A stretch of 8,192 nucleotides of DNA from Erysipelothrix sp. UBA3383 (GTDB lineage: Bacteria > Bacillota_I > Bacilli_A > Erysipelotrichales > Erysipelotrichaceae). The DNA is taken from the NCBI GenBank assembly GCA_002358955.1, contig DEPV01000093.1:12522-20713 (forward strand), read 5' to 3'. A program made the position numbers and the translations under genes. Below the pieces are notes generated by a model. It was not told where the DNA came from, made no database searches, and was given only the letters and a program-made list of their open reading frames with translations. Positions 7,237-8,192 of this stretch are shown one piece after another (the first letter of the stretch is position 1; each line of letters starts with the position of its first letter).

Positions 7237-8192
7237 TCCAACTACCTTCAAAAATATAATCGCCTTTAAACTCCAGAGGATGCTGACCAAAATAGTTTCT
7301 CATAGCTTGGATTAAATTAGCATTACTTTCCATGGAAATTAAACCTTTAAAGTAACTTACTATTGAAGTTAAAACTGGACAATACACATCTGTTGATGTG
7401 ACTTTCGATGTATTTAAAATATATTGTTCTAATTTATTATGAAATAATTCTTTAAATTCAGGAATGTATAATAATGAACTGGCATCATTGACCATTTCCA
7501 TTGATGACAATTGTTTTACTAATTGTGAATCTATAATACAACCACTACACCAAACTTTAAGAATATCAGTTAAACTATAATCCCATTCCATTTGTTTACC
7601 AATAATTCTTAATATTTCAAAAGACTGCTCATATAAAAGAACTCTTGATAATAGTAAAACATCTTTCCATTCATCAATTGTTAGCTGATGGGTTTCATTG
7701 TGGATTTTTCCAAAATATTTTCCTAGGGTTTCTCTCTTTTCGATTTTTTCAGAGTTAATCCTAGCTTCCAATGCCGAATTTAGCACCGAAGCCATTAAGC
7801 CATACTCGACTGCAGTTTGAACAGTCCATTTCCCAGTACCATTCTGTCTTGCAATATCGACTATTTGATCTAATACAAAAATTCCTTTTTGATCGACTGT
7901 ATTTAAAATATTGATAGTTATATCCAATAAATATGATTTTGTCAAATCTTGATTTAGATTGTTTAAAGTAACTGCTATTTCTTCATTACTTTTTCCTTCG
8001 TGTTTCAATATCGATACTATATCTGCAATAAGTTGCATTTCTGCGTATTCTATACCATTATGGATAGTTTTAATAAAATGACCCGCTCCTCGGTTACCTA
8101 GGTATTTACAACAAATATATCCATTTTCGGTTTTGGCTGCAATCTTCATTAAGTAAGGTTCTATTTTTTTGTACACGTTTTTATCACAGGAA
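7226..8192 (-). CDS. 6-phosphogluconate dehydrogenase-like protein, C-terminal two thirds (cut by window edge)
   Basis: 6PGDH oxidatively decarboxylates 6-phosphogluconate to ribulose 5-phosphate with NAD(P)+. The frame is open to the window edge and already matches the family there (CDKNVYKKIEPYLMKIAAK), so the GTG at 8176 is not the start; the nucleotide-binding Rossmann domain lies outside. Numbering from that GTG, catalytic residues of GAGHFIKTIHNGIEY are all present: Lys36, His39, Asn40, Glu43 and Tyr44 (sheep 183, 186, 187, 190, 191). Arg139, Arg293 and His299 match sheep 287, 446 and 452. Odd points: the QKGTGKW motif reads QNGTGKW, losing the phosphate-binding lysine (sheep 260), and MWRGGCIIRS reads VWCSGCIIDS. 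It is a divergent member, perhaps with altered substrate or weak activity, so I give no gene symbol. It ends inside yitT (11-nt overlap). Confidence 0.88.
   Translation of the reverse strand, partial: SCDKNVYKKIEPYLMKIAAKTENGYICCKYLGNRGAGHFIKTIHNGIEYAEMQLIADIVSILKHEGKSNEEIAVTLNNLNQDLTKSYLLDITINILNTVDQKGIFVLDQIVDIARQNGTGKWTVQTAVEYGLMASVLNSALEARINSEKIEKRETLGKYFGKIHNETHQLTIDEWKDVLLLSRVLLYEQSFEILRIIGKQMEWDYSLTDILKVWCSGCIIDSQLVKQLSSMEMVNDASSLLYIPEFKELFHNKLEQYILNTSKVTSTDVYCPVLTSIVSYFKGLISMESNANLIQAMRNYFGQHPLEFKGDYIFEGSWNDL
7237..7250 (-). promoter_or_regulatory. ribosome binding site deciding the start of the YitT-family gene
   Basis: GAAGG (7249-7245) stands eight bases upstream of ATG 7236 and lies within the last codons of the 6PGDH-like gene. 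This chooses a 208-residue product over a longer reading that would begin at 7290. Confidence 0.65.

Noticed and set aside
6610..7290. Longer 226-residue version of the YitT-like protein
   Set aside because: The extra 18 residues lie within the 6PGDH-like gene and lack a binding site, while ATG 7236 has GAAGG eight bases upstream.
8174..8176. GTG as start codon of the 6PGDH-like gene
   Set aside because: The frame stays open upstream to the window edge and already reads as 6PGDH sequence (CDKNVYKKIEPYL), and the Rossmann domain is missing, so the gene is cut by the window.
1..8192. tRNA/rRNA genes, CRISPR arrays, insertion sequences, attachment sites
   Set aside because: The window is almost completely filled by protein genes; no repeat-spacer pattern, transposase, cloverleaf or rRNA sequence was recognised.

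Overview
The window holds the coding DNA of a low-GC Gram-positive bacterium, with every recognisable gene on the minus strand (transcription runs from high to low coordinates). Gene content (PrkC-type kinase, its PP2C phosphatase, RsmB, PriA, Gmk), AT-rich composition and strong AGGAGG-type ribosome binding sites point to Firmicutes. The unusual local order and divergent proteins fit an Erysipelotrichia-like lineage (for example Erysipelothrix or relatives), but that placement is an impression from the proteins and was not tested.

Right block (about 5430-8192): three tightly overlapping genes. First comes the C-terminal two thirds of a divergent 6-phosphogluconate dehydrogenase, cut by the window edge. 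Then comes a short YitT-family membrane protein, then a sigma-54 factor (RpoN/SigL). Each downstream start lies inside the upstream gene, so they are very likely co-transcribed. The 6PGDH-like and YitT genes are clearly more AT-rich than the left block. The dehydrogenase keeps its catalytic Lys/His/Asn/Glu but has replaced one conserved phosphate-binding lysine.

Middle: a 109-nt intergenic stretch (5321-5429) with a near-consensus sigma-A promoter (TTGACT, 17 nt, TAAAAT) for gmk and a short inverted repeat just upstream. No convincing terminator for the rpoN operon was seen there.

Left block (1 to about 5320): gmk, priA, rsmB, prpC and the first 209 codons of prkC, closely spaced or overlapping. 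This is the widespread Firmicutes cluster linking nucleotide metabolism, replication restart, 16S rRNA methylation and Ser/Thr phospho-signalling. rpoZ, coaBC, def, fmt and rlmN, often found between these genes in Bacillus-type genomes, are not present here. A hairpin with a T-run sits across the gmk stop codon and may partly uncouple gmk from the rest. PriA has lost all four ligands of one of its two zinc sites while keeping the other. prpC and prkC overlap by ATGA, the usual coupled kinase/phosphatase pair.

No tRNA, rRNA, CRISPR array, insertion sequence or plus-strand gene was found. The most unusual content is the 6PGDH-like/yitT/rpoN cluster and the half-stripped PriA zinc domain. Neither amounts to a demonstrated new system.
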